From the NCBI RefSeq assembly GCF_000313135.1, contig NW_004457712.1:1142209-1206208 (forward strand): a stretch of DNA of 64,000 bases, given 5' to 3'. The notes beneath the pieces were generated by a model. That model searched no databases. It was not told where the DNA came from and was given only the letters and a program-made list of their open reading frames with translations. This DNA is from Acanthamoeba castellanii str. Neff. Taxonomy: Eukaryota; Discosea; Longamoebia; Acanthamoebidae. Numbering within the stretch: position 1 is the first letter of the stretch; the number at the start of each line of letters is the position of its first letter. Shown in pieces: positions 31,157-42,137 of this stretch. The position numbers were made by a program, and so were the translations under genes.

Positions 31157-34100
31157 ATGAGTTCCAGCAGCAGCGATGATGGCGGCATTGCCATGAAGCA
31201 GTTCAAAGACAAGCACGTAGAAGAAGATGAAGAAGTAGACGGCGGCACCAGCCGGGAAGACGAGCTGGATCTGGTTGACAGCGCCAGCGGCATGTCCAGC
31301 GGAGGCGGCGCGTTCGAAGAAGGGATGGCGTCAAGCGGCGTGCCGCCCGTTTGCCTGAGCTTCAACGACCTCAGCTACTCGGTGCGCATCAAGAAGGGTC
31401 CCTTCGCCGATGGCATCAAGGGCCTGGGTCCCAAGCTCAGGTCGTGCCGGCTGTGGACCAAGGAGTCCAAGGAGATCCTCAAGCCCATGTCGGGCCACTT
31501 CCTACCCGGCCGCCTCGTGGCCATCATGGGTCCCTCTGGTATCGTCACCACACCTCTCTCTTCCCGCTACATATATTCTATTATTTATTTATTTATTTTA
31601 CGGGTGGAACATGATGTCACTTACCACGACTCACGCTACACGTACGACACGCATGGCACACACACGCACAGGGGCGGGTAAGACGTCGTTCCTGAACCTG
31701 CTGAGCGGTCGGACGAGAGAGGGCAAACTGGGCGGCGAGATCCTGGTCAATGGACACAAGCTCAGCCGCGACCAGTTCAAGCGCGCCAGCGCCTACGTCA
31801 TGCAGGAGGACACCCTCCTCGGCAACCTCACCCCTCGGTATATATACACCACACGCCACACGCAACACACGACACGACACGACACGACACGCACCACCAA
31901 CTAACTGACCATCTGTTTTTCTTTAAGGGAGCTGCTGACGTATTCGGCGCTGTTGCGGCTGCCGCGGAGCATGCCCAAGCACGAGAAGCTCGAGCGGGTG
32001 GAGAAGGTGCTGCGGCAGCTCAACCTGGTGCGCTGCGCTGACACGCGCGTGGGCGTGCCGGGCGTGACGCGCGGCATCTCCGGCGGCGAGCGGCGGCGGG
32101 TGTCGATCGGGCTCGACCTCATCGTCAACCCGCGGCTGCTCTTCCTCGACGAGCCCACGTCGGGCCTCGACAGCACCATGGCCGAGCAAGTCGTTACCAT
32201 CCTTCGCAACCTCGCCCGACAGGGCCGCACAGTACACTTTCATTCCTTCTTCCTCTTCATCAGCTTCGAGACAGACAACGAATGGCTCACCCGTGTGTCG
32301 TGTCGTGTCGTGTCGTGTCGTGTCGTGTCGTGTCGTGTCGTGTCGTGTCGTGTCGTGTCGTGTCGTGTCGTGTCGTGTCGTGTCGTGTCGTGTCGTGTCG
32401 TGTCGTGCGTTGTGTGCGGTGGTTAGGTGGTCTGCACGATTCATCAACCGTCGTCGGAGACCTTCAATCTGTTCGACGACGTGTTCTGGCTGGCCAACGG
32501 CTCCCTGGTCTACAGCGGACCCGTGGCCAAGCTCACCGGCTACTTCAAGACCCAGGTACGCATCTCACTACACCCGCACGACACACATGGCACGCTCACT
32601 GATGTTGTGTGTGGTGTGTGTGTGGTGACATTTAGGGCTACGCGTGCCCCAAGTTCACGAATCCGGCGGACCACTACATGCGGCTCATGTCGCGCAGCGA
32701 GCAGGTCGAGGAGGAGGACTACGTGAAGCGAATCGAGACGCTGGCCGACCACCAGAAGCAGCACGCAGCACTCATCCCCATCGAGGGCTACCGCCTCCCC
32801 GCCCGCTGCCTCACCCTCAGCCACGGCCCCAGCCAGGGCAGCGGCATCAGCCCCATCGACCACCACCATGGCCGAGAAGACGACGATGCTGATGGTGATG
32901 GTGATGGTCGTAAAGTGGCTGGCGGTAGTGGTGGTGATGATGTGGAGTTCCGCAACGAGAAGCTGCCGAAGCTGAAGAAGGCGGGGCCGCGGTTCTTGAA
33001 GCAGTTCCTGATTCTGCTGGCGCGGGCGTGGAAGTGCTACATTCGCGACCCGGGCGTGACCAAGCAGCGGCTGATCATCACCCTCAACATCGGCGTCGTG
33101 GTGGGTCTTCTCTTCCTCCAGCTCGGCCACTACCAATCCGGTACGCTCTCACTCCAGGGACGAAGAAGAAACAACAACTCACATCTCTCTCTTTATTTTT
33201 AATCTCTCTGCAGACATCCAGAACAGGCAGGGCGTGCTGTTCCTCATGATCACCCAGGCCGTCTTCATGACCGGCAACTCTGTGCTCTACCTCTGTACGC
33301 TCCACACACCTTACATGTTATAGCTTCCCCCGAATAGCCGCTCACCTTCATCTTCGCTCTTCGCTCTTTGCCCTTCGCTCTTTGATCACTGTTTCGCTAC
33401 AGTCCCGACAGAGCGGCCGACATTCCTGCGCGAGTACGGCAACGGGATGTATGGGGTTACGGCCTACTACCTGGCCAAGTCCACGGCGGACATCCCCTTC
33501 CACATCGTCTTCCCCGTCATCGGCACCACCATCACCTACTGGATGGTACACCACCGCTCCACCAACTCTGACCGACCGGGACTGGGACTTTGACTTGTTT
33601 ATATGTACTGACTTTGACTTTGTCTGACTTCGCTGCAGGTGGGCCTACGAGAAGACGCCGGGGCGTTCTTCATTTGCCTGGGTGTGATCCTGCTCGTCTC
33701 CAACATCGCCCAGTCGCTCGGCCTCCTCGTGAGCGTAGGCACCGAGCTCCCGTACGCTCTCTCGCGCCCACCACCACCCAAAGACATCAACGGCCTGCGC
33801 TTATCGGGGGTGTGTCGTGTGTCGTGTGTGTGGCGTGACTGGACAGGGTGGCGTTGACGATCTTTCCGGTGACGGTGATTCCGCACATGCTGGTGGGCGG
33901 CCTGTTCCTGGTGGTGTCCGACATCCCCAAGTACTTCATCTGGCTGCAGTACATCTCGCCCTTCTTCTACGCCTTCGTCACACTCGTCCGCAACGAGATG
34001 GAGGACGTCACCTTCAAGTGCCGCTCTGTACGTCACCTGCTCCTCCCCACCGCACACAACACGACAAAAAACACGACACAACTTGACACACACACACACA

Positions 34101-34315
34101 CACTGATGAGTGGTGTGTTGTGTGATGACGATGACAGAGCGAGATGGTGTTGGGCGTGTGTCCGATCGTGAATGGAAACGAGCAGCTGGACCGTCTGGAC
34201 TTCGACCGGTACCCGACGTGGGTGGGACCCATCTGCCTGGCGGGGCTCTACCTCATCCTGCGACTGCTCACCTACCTCTCCCTCGTCTACCTCGCCCGCA
34301 AGCGATCCGCCACCT
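31157..34315 (+). CDS. ABCG-type half transporter
   Basis: Starts at ATG 31157 with an acidic Ser-rich tail. The nucleotide-binding domain comes first, as in ABCG (White/ABCG2) half transporters. Walker A GPSGAGKTS is split by an intron after GPSG. The Q-loop is YVMQEDTLLGNLTP, the signature ISGGERRRVSIG, Walker B LLFLDEPTSGLDS and the switch His TIHQPS. A His/Asp-rich linker follows, then about six membrane segments (ITLNIGVVVGLLFLQL, HIVFPVIGTTITYWM, FFICLGVILLVSNIAQSLGL, YLILRLLTYLSLVYL). It should dimerise and export lipids or hydrophobic compounds. The intron before VVCTIHQPS holds a (TGTCG)22 array. About ten exons. Substrate unknown. Confidence 0.92.
32296..32405 (+). repeat. (TGTCG)22 array in ABCG intron
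   Basis: Twenty-two uninterrupted tgtcg units (110 bp), the longest pure run in the window. The array sits in the intron between the Walker B exon and the switch-His exon of the transporter gene. Confidence 0.97.
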
Positions 34316-34724
34316 GATTAGCTGTCAACAGAAGAGACTAAATTAAGGGTCCACTATGCCTTTTGTTGCCGCCCCAGCTCGAAAAAATTTGGAATATCTC
34401 AGGCTATTTTGACTGGAAAGTTGGCGGACAAAGTTTTGCCACAGAACATATTTTTATTTTTCGCACACGCACACGCACACGCACCACCGCACACGCACCA
34501 CCGCACACGCACCACCGCACACGCACGCACCACCACACACGCACACGCACACGCACACTCACACGCACACGCACACGCACACGCACACGCACCACCGCAC
34601 ACGCACACGCACACAAGCACGCACCACCGCACACGCAAGCATTTTTCCGGCCAAATAAAGGAAATGAAAAAAACAGAAATGGAAAGGAAATGGAGAATGG
34701 AAAGAGAGAAGAGGGAAGTCGAAG
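34316..34724. repeat. Intergenic CACACG-rich minisatellite
   Basis: Between the ABCG stop and the carrier start. 34463-34640 is made of cgcacacgcac and caccaccgcacacg units; no gene is seen. Confidence 0.8.
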
Positions 34725-36324
34725 ATGATGCACATGCAGGGGGCGGGGAAGGGCGGGAAGGACGGGAAGGGAGGGGCCTCGTGGCGGCACAGCGTGTATG
34801 GTGCCATCTCTGGTGCCACTGCCCGAACATGCGTCGCTCCGTTCGAACGCCTTAAAATCCTGCTTGAGGTGAGCTCCTCCTTCCCTGCGCCTCTTCCTCG
34901 TTCATCTTCACTTCATAAGTCTAGCACTACTCTCATGTCTCGCATCGCATCTTATTCAGTCCATTCCCTTCTCTACGCTACTCGATAATCTTATATCTTA
35001 CATCTTTCTACTTGCGCCCAATGAGCGCAGCTGCAAGGGATGGAGAAGGCCCGAGGCCAGGCCACCACCACCGCGGGGCGGCCCAAGTACTCGGTGCTGC
35101 GCGGGCTCGGGGTGATCCTGCGCGAGGAGGGCTGGCGCGGCTTCTACCGCGGCCACCTCACCAACCTGCTCCACGTCGCCCCGGCCGCCGCCGCCCGCTT
35201 CTACTCCTTCGAAGCCTACCGCAGCGTACCCTCCCCCCTCCTCCCCCCGCGCGTGTCGTGTCGCGTGTCGCGTGTCGCGTGTCGCGTGTCGCGTGTCGTG
35301 TCGTGTCGTGTGCTGATGGTGTGGTTGTTCTGTTCAGTGGCTGGTGCGCGATGGAAAGCCGTTGCCGCCGCTCAAGCGTATGCTGTGCGGCGCTCTGGCC
35401 GGCATCACTTCGACCACCCTCACCTACCCGCTCGGTATACATCGCCCGCGCCCCGCTTCGCCCTTCGCCGTGGTGGTGGTGTGCCAGCGAGCGAGTGGTG
35501 GCTCACAGCGGCTCACCCCACTCTCTTGGTATTCCACGCAGACCTGGTGCGGACGCGGTTGGCCGCGCAGACGCCCGACACACCGATGCAGTACCGGTAC
35601 AAGGGGATCGGGGACTGTCTGGTCCAGATCGTGAAGCAGGAGGGACCCCTGGCCTTCTGGAAGGGCCTCTCCGTGTCTCTCGTCGTACGTCCTCTCTCTC
35701 TCTCTCTCCGTGTCGTGTGCGTCGTTCATCGTGTGTGTCGCACATGTGCGTCGTGTCATTGTGTGTGTTCACTTCACACATGTGGTGACGATTGATGACC
35801 AGGGCATAGCGCCGTTTGTGGCGATCAACTTCACGACGTTCGAGACGCTGAGGCAGGAGGTGACGGAGCGACACGGCGGCCAAATGCCCCTCCTCTGGGG
35901 TCCCGTGTGCGGGGCCGCCTCGGGCACCTTTGCCATGACCTGTACGCATCCCCCCCCCAACACGGCACGACACGGCCACGACACGGCCACGACACAAGGT
36001 CTGACGCGTGTCCACCGGTGTGCAGGCACGTATCCATTCGATCTGCTGCGACGGCGGATGATGCTGCAGGGCCGGGGAGGCGAGGAGCGCTTCTATTCGT
36101 CGATCTGGGACGCCTGCCGCAAGATCCACCAGTTCGAGGGCGTGGGCGGCTTCTTCAAGGGCATGATCCCCACCTACCTCAAGGTTACTCTCCCCTGACA
36201 CGACACGACACACACGACCCGCGCGTGCGGCAATGCGTGGCTGATGGTTGCGATGCAGGTGGTGCCGTCCGTGGCCATCAGCTTCGGGACCTACGAGCTG
36301 TGCAAACGCGTGGGCGGCGAATAA
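34725..36324 (+). CDS. Mitochondrial carrier family protein (SLC25)
   Basis: Starts at ATG 34725 (MMHMQGAGKGGKDGKGG), with about seven exons. The three-repeat carrier fold is seen through its signatures. Repeat 1 has ATARTCVAPFERLKILLE. Repeat 2 has GITSTTLTYPLDLVRTRLA (PLDLVRTR). Repeat 3 has FAMTCTYPFDLLRRRMML. Each is followed by the G-x-x-x-(F/Y)-(Y/F/W)-(R/K)-G element (GWRGFYRGHL, GPLAFWKGL, VGGFFKGMIPTYLK). The C-terminus is VAISFGTYELCKRVGGE. The pattern resembles the adenine-nucleotide/CoA/Ca-binding carriers (PAPFDRLK-type first signature), so ATP-Mg, CoA or similar nucleotides are possible substrates. That assignment is inference. Confidence 0.88.
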
Positions 36325-36649
36325 AGAAGCGCTGCTTCGAAACTCACGTGCAGCAGTGGGTGAAGAATGAAAACGCGCCCCCGGTATTCATTTCGCTCTT
36401 TGTTGCGTGGTTGTGGTGTTGGTGTGTGTGTGTGTGTGGAGACAGGGGAGCAACAACGTCCGGTCGTGTTTGTTCTGCCCCGAAAATGAAAATGTAGTGT
36501 GATGGTGGTGATGGTGATGGTGGTGATGATAATAGTGTGCTATGTTACATATATAGGTGCATTGTGGTGTATATGTGTACCCCCTCCCCCGCTCCGGTGG
36601 CTGTTGCCCGCAAAAGTTGTGACCGCTTTTGGCTGCGCTGCTCGCTGGC
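36325..36649. other. Intergenic region between convergent genes
   Basis: Shared 3' region of the carrier (plus) and G-alpha (minus) genes. It contains GT runs (36420-36440) and a GATGGTG repeat (36500-36530). No gene is seen. Confidence 0.4.
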
Positions 36650-38748
36650 TCAGAAGATGTTGTCGATGATGGTCTTGAGGATCGTCTCTCTCACCGCCTT
36701 GAACACAAACTCTGTGGGGGAAGGAATAGACCGACACGACACAACACACGTGAGGCGACACGCACACAATACACGACACACGACACACACGGGTGTGAGC
36801 GGGACCGAGCGATGATGGAATGGAGGGAGGGGAGGCAAACCGATGTTCTGTGTGTCGATGGCGCACGTGAAGTGAGTGTAGATGACGTGGGGCGACGTGT
36901 TCACCTCCAAAAACCGGCTCCTGATGAACTGCGACGCCGCCTCGAAGTTGGCTCCACCTGCACACGCGGGGGAGACACCAACAATCAGTTTCCAGAAATA
37001 TGGTCCGTGTGCGCACGTGGTGCGTGTTGTTGCGCGGTGCATGGCGTGCGTACCATTGTAGCTGGGGAAGGTGCCCTTGAGGTCGACCTTCTTGATCTTC
37101 TCCTTGAAGAGATCGACCTTGTTGAGGAAGAGAATGAACGCAGTCTCGGCGAACCATGGGCTGTTGCAAATCTCATCAAACAGCAGCAGCGACTCTGTTC
37201 GCACGCACAACCGAAAGCTCGTTCCGTCAGCACACACCGATACGCACACACGCACACACGCACACAACACACACGACACACGCTACTAATGAATGCGCGA
37301 GTAAGTACCCTTTGTTCGATTCTGGCTGTCGTCCTCGCGAAGCGTCTGATCGTACTCGGAGAGGGCCACGCAGAAGATGACCGCCGTGACGCAGTCGAAG
37401 CAGTGAATCCACTTCCTGTGTACGTCGCGATGCATCCGTGACGACGATGAACAGAGTTTGAGCGAGCGAGCGAGCAATGGAAAGAAAGTGTTGCGTGCGT
37501 GCGTGACCACCACGCCTTGGCTCTACGACGCGGCGAGATTGAGTGTGCAGAGGTATTGGGCAGAAGGGGGCGCACCTGCGTTCGGATCGCTGTCCGCCCA
37601 CGTCGACCATGCAGAAGGCCATGTCGTCGAATTCGAACTGGGCCTCGTCGATACCCACGGATCGGATGCGGGCTCGCAGCACGTCCTGCACGCACCGGGG
37701 GGTAACACCACGGTCAGGCAGCCATAGACCGTGGAAAGCGAAGACGACAAAGAACGAACGAAAGAACGAAGAGGGTGTGTGCGCACCCGCTCGGTCGGGC
37801 AGTAGTCGGCCTGCTCGAACCTGCCAATGTTGTCAAAGAAGCTGCCAACAAACACGTTGGTGGTTAGAAACGTCATCACAGCACGACACACGACTAACGA
37901 CACGACACACGCACACACGCACACACACAGAAACCAGGACGGGGGAGGCACGAACTAGGAGGCTGAGTCGTTGAGCTGGTAGGTTTTGTCGCGCTGCTCG
38001 TAGGCGGCGCGGATGCCCGCGTCGGCCCACAGGGCGGCGATGTCCTGTGCCACCTGGGACGTGAAGCTGTCGCCGCCCGCCGGCAGCTTCGCCAGTCGCT
38101 CGGCCCGTTCCTGTGATGACACTCGACCCACATACAAGCGCCATACAATGGTAAGTGATTGAAGAACCATCGTGTTGCTAGTGACGCATTAATCCATATA
38201 TGGCATTAAAACGCAATCGAATGGCAGAGATCCGAGATCGATGGTCGAAGTAGAGGATACACGTACCATGTTGTCCTCGGAGGCCATCTCGATGCCCAGC
38301 TTGGAGGCGGCGTGAACGATGACCTTCATCTGTGTGACGCAGTTTCCGTATATGACGTGCTTGTAGGCCATCAGCTCCTCTCGCGTGAAGCCGCCAGCCA
38401 TAGAAATGATCTTCATCTGCTTGAAGATGGTACTCTTGCCCGACTCGCCCGGCCCTACACGCAGATGAAAATCGTCAATCAGTCCACGTAGAGCCCAAGC
38501 GCCAATTTCTCTCGCGAGGGCATAGGTTTGATTCTAGAAGCTCACGATAGAACGCAACAGCGCTGGATGATCATGGCAGTAGTGGAGTTGAAATGTCAGA
38601 GGGGGCTGTTGCACGTACCGAGAAGCAGAAGTTTTACTTCCTGTCTGAGCCTCTTTCTGTCCTGTTGCAATTCGTAGTCGATTTCATTGTTCCTCTTCTT
38701 GGCCGCCTTCTCACCTTCGGAAAGACCGCCGCTCACGCAGGCTCCCAT
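36650..38748 (-). CDS. Heterotrimeric G-protein alpha subunit
   Basis: Starts at 38748 ([20 protein letters not shown]). Gly2 and Cys4 fit N-myristoylation and palmitoylation. About eight exons. G1 is [16 protein letters not shown]. The helical domain runs through [16 protein letters not shown], and the switch I region has [16 protein letters not shown] with the catalytic Arg. G3 is [16 protein letters not shown], with the catalytic Gln. G4 is [13 protein letters not shown] and G5 is TCAIDTQNI, before [14 protein letters not shown] at the end. All nucleotide-binding motifs are intact, so it should be an active GTPase coupling membrane receptors to effectors. The C-terminus lacks the Cys that pertussis toxin modifies. 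Class (Gi, Gq or amoeba-specific) is not decidable. Confidence 0.93.
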
Positions 38749-38966
38749 CTTCGTCCACTTCTCTCCTCTTCTACCGCGGCTCAAAAGCGTAATACGCGGC
38801 AGTTTCAGTTCGGCTGACGTCACGGTGAGCCTCGTCGACAACAAACGTGATCAAAATCAATTATTAATTACAGTAAAACAAATTAAAATGCACTGTTGGT
38901 GTGCAACCGCAAAAGTTTCTTCGTGTTGCCAACGAATATAGTTATATATTTCGATGGTGCAGTGGT

Positions 38967-40262
38967 TCAAAGGTTGCACGAGGCGACGTAGACCTGGAGG
39001 AGCGAGGCGGCGGGCTGGTCCACGAACCAGTAGAGGCCGCCCTCCGTCGGCCACACGTGCTTCGACGGCAGCTCGCCCTCCTTCTCCTCCTTGCCCTGTT
39101 CGCCCACCCACCCAACACCGAATCATCAATGTACGCAGATGAGCTGAGGAACACGACACACGCGACACACAAGGCACGACACACGCGACACACACAGAGA
39201 GATGAGTGGATTCAGACCTCGAGGATGTTGAAGAGGACGTTCTTCTTGGCGTCGCCGGTGACGACAAAGGCCACGTTGCGGGCCGCGTTGACCAGCGGCA
39301 GCGTGAAGGTGATCCTCTCCGGCGGCGGCTTGGGCGAGTCGCTGATCGGCGCCACCTACGGTGGTTGTGTGATCAACCACACGACGTTGCCGCGTCATCA
39401 ACAATGCCACGTCAGCGCTCAGGCCCGTCGGGTGGGTGACGTACGAGGAGCTGGTCTTCCTTGAGCAGCGCGTGGAAGGGGAAGAGGGAGCAGGTGTGGC
39501 CGTCGGGACCCATGCCCAGCAGGATGAGGTCGAACTGCGGCAGCGCCTTGCCGCCTCGGCCCAGCTTGCTCTCCACCTTTGCCTGCGTACATGTATCACG
39601 TCAGACACACAACACGCACGACACGCACACTACACACGACACACGCGACCGCACACGGAAAGGTGCGTGCCTGGTAGGACTTGGCGGACTCGGGGAGAGG
39701 CACGGACACGTCGATGGTGTGGATGTGGTCGGCGGGGATGGGCACGTGGCGGAAGAGCTCCTCGTTGCACGCGTGGTAGTTGCTCTCCTTGTCGTCCAGC
39801 CCCACGTACCGCTCGTCCGCGAAGAACACCTCCCACCGTGCCCACTGCACACACGACACACACGCACACGCACACCGACACACACGGACACACATGTGAA
39901 TGGTGCCGCAACACAAAAGAACGAAAGCGACGTACGTCGATGGATTCGCGGAGCTGGAGGAGGCGAGGTGCCACGAGGGCCGGCAGCGAACCGCCAGAGA
40001 AGGCCACCACGAACGATCCACGCTCCCTATTTTTGCACGTTTTTACGATTAATAAATCAATTCAATTATTAAATGATAAAATCTGCTGAGATGAGGAGTA
40101 GAGGAAAAGGGAACGCGCGAGGGAGGAGGGTTTGAGAGGGGGGGGGCAATACTCGATGGCCTGGCGGGAGAGACGAGCGATCAAGTCGCCGGACTCTTCA
40201 GTGAGGAGGTCCTTCGAGTGGCACACATACACGTGAGGCTTGGTCACTCCGGTTCTGTCCAT
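38967..40262 (-). CDS. 6-phosphogluconolactonase
   Basis: Starts at 40262 ([20 protein letters not shown]) and runs through about six exons to VYVASCNL. Family motifs in order: [20 protein letters not shown] (substrate-phosphate loop), [20 protein letters not shown] (the DER and S-N-Y signatures), [18 protein letters not shown] (catalytic G-x-G-x-D-G-H) and [21 protein letters not shown]. It hydrolyses 6-phosphogluconolactone to 6-phosphogluconate in the cytosolic pentose phosphate pathway. Length (about 250-260 residues) is normal for the stand-alone enzyme. It is divergently placed to the secreted-protein gene upstream. Confidence 0.93.
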
Positions 40263-40520
40263 CTGTCTGATTCAATTGAATTCGCTCTTTCTCTCTTGGG
40301 GGTTCGATCTTGTGCGGTGCAAACAAAGATGACAACGCACAAGATGTGCGTGCGATAGATCTGCAGAGATGAAATTTTGCAGGCAGCACGAGCGAGTTTT
40401 CGGTCTGGTCTCAACGGACAGACCGACCCTGAAGCTCCACCTGAATGGCACCCAGCCAGGCTGGCCTGTCGCACTCAACACTCCACAACACCAACAACAC
40501 CACCAAGAAGAAAACGAAGA

Positions 40521-41190
40521 ATGATGCAGCACACAAACATGAGGTTGACGCTGGCGCTGATGATGATGTTGACAACTATGATGGTGGCTGGCCAGCAGCC
40601 GAAGCAGCCGCCACAGCTGCAACAGAGACCGCCACAGCAGCTGGGCGGCCAGCTTCTCCCACCCGAACGACCACAGGTCCAGCACCACCAGCAGCACCTG
40701 CGGCCCCGCTCGGCTGGTGCTGACGACGACCACGCCCTTCGACTCCTGGCAAGGGCTGCCACCGGCCTGGCCGCCTGCTGGAACGCCACCGCGCCCGCGC
40801 CCCCGACGCACCTCACATTCGGCCCCGAAGGTCGCTGCTGCACCTTCAAGTACGTTCAGTTCGTAACAAAAACAATGATGAGGATGAAGAAGATGAAGAG
40901 GGTGAATGGCTGGTTCTTTAACGAAGATGCAAATGCATGTGGTCAGGTTGGGGTGCGTGGGGAACCTGTGGGACATGGCCTGCCCTGAGTGCGAACCAGA
41001 GACGAGCCACGTCAAGCTCCAGTGGTACCCGCACTCGCACCACCGCGACGGGGTCGTGGTCGCCGACCTCGCCTTCCGCCTCCATCATCAACCACAGCGC
41101 CACCAACGCTGCCACGGCCGCATCGAGGTGGCCTTCACGGGCGATCGGAAGGCCGTGGTCACCCTCACCGCGCCCATTCGCTGTAGCTGA
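40521..41190 (+). CDS. Secreted Cys- and His-containing protein of unknown function
   Basis: ATG 40521 opens MMQHTNMRLTLALMMMLTTM, a signal peptide ending near VAG. A Gln/Pro-rich stretch follows, then a globular part with paired cysteines (AACWNATAPAP with a possible N-glycosylation site, EGRCCTFK). After one intron (about 40851-40935) come LWDMACPECEPETSHVKLQW and RCHGRIEVAFTGDRKAVVTL, stopping at 41188-41190. Beta-strand-like segments plus about eight cysteines suggest a small disulphide-stabilised extracellular domain. I do not recognise the family. Confidence 0.6.
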
Positions 41191-41309
41191 TCTTTTTGTC
41201 GACAATTCAATGTTTGCCGGCCTTTGTTCGTCTTTCTCTCTTCGAAAGAGAAGAAGAGGCTCTACACGAAGTAGAACAAGAAGCGTAAGAGGAAGAGGAG
41301 ACGCGGTGC

Positions 41310-41777
41310 ATGGAGGAAGCAATCAAGGAGGAGAAGCCCAACGAGCAGGAGGGCCAGGCTATGGGCAGAAAGAGGCAGCGACAGGACGAGAACGGCATCG
41401 ACAACTCGCCGTGTGGGAGCCCCTACGCGAGCAAGAAGAAGGCCAAGACTGACGAGACCCCAGCCACGGTCTCGTTCTACATCGGGAACATTCACTTGGA
41501 AACTGATGAAGAGGATCTGCATGACTTCTTGGCAAGCAACGGCGTAAGCGGGCACTCTGTCCATCTCGTCTACGACCTTCTCGGCCGCCACAGGAGCTAC
41601 GGGTTCGTCGAGGTCTCGTCCGCCCGGGATGTCATCACCTTGCAGGCCCTCGACGCTGCCCGCTTCTGCGGCCGCCCGCTACGTGTCGAGCTGGCCCACA
41701 GCAGCTCGCAGACGGTCTGGCCTGACGACACTGGCCGCAGCGGCGAACAGTGGACCCGTCGAGTTTGGTTCGAATGA
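41310..41777 (+). CDS. Single-RRM RNA-binding protein
   Basis: Intronless frame of 155 residues from ATG 41310. The N-terminal third is acidic and basic, with a nuclear-localisation-like cluster (GRKRQRQDENG, SKKKAKTDE). The rest is one RNA-recognition motif: RNP2 is SFYIGNI, RNP1 is RSYGFVEV (the usual Lys/Arg-Gly-Phe/Tyr pattern), and it closes with GRPLRVELA. A short polar tail follows. It probably acts in mRNA processing or packaging, but the target is unknown. Confidence 0.8.
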   Translation: MEEAIKEEKPNEQEGQAMGRKRQRQDENGIDNSPCGSPYASKKKAKTDETPATVSFYIGNIHLETDEEDLHDFLASNGVSGHSVHLVYDLLGRHRSYGFVEVSSARDVITLQALDAARFCGRPLRVELAHSSSQTVWPDDTGRSGEQWTRRVWFE

Positions 41778-42137
41778 TGCGCACACGACACCAGACGACA
41801 CGAGGAGACACACGAAGAGAACCGCGAATCGCGTTGACCCCTCATCTCTCGATGTAAAGGAAAAGCACAGACAGCCCCTTGAAGTGGTTCCCCATGTGTC
41901 ATGAGCGGTGTCCCACTGCACTGGCTGGACAACAGAAGAGAAAGCTTGAATCGGTCTTTCTATTTACATTACACTCAGGTCTGACGTGCTTCTTGTCCCG
42001 CAGGCGAAGAACTTGAGCTCATCATCATCAGTTGAGCTGGGTGGTGGGCGAAGAGGCGGGCGACGGCGACGGCAGTGCGCGGTGCACCAGCGGCAGCGGC
42101 AGCACCACCGGCGTCGCTTGGGCCGGTCCTTCGCCCA
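41778..42137. other. Intergenic region between convergent genes
   Basis: 3' ends of the RRM gene (plus) and LRR gene (minus). Nothing further is seen. Confidence 0.35.

Noticed and set aside
32296..32405. CRISPR-like regular repeat
   Set aside because: Continuous 5-bp units without spacers in a eukaryotic intron.
34409..34855. His/Ala-rich frames in the CACACG region
   Set aside because: Intergenic minisatellite; no start context, splice sites or conserved sequence.
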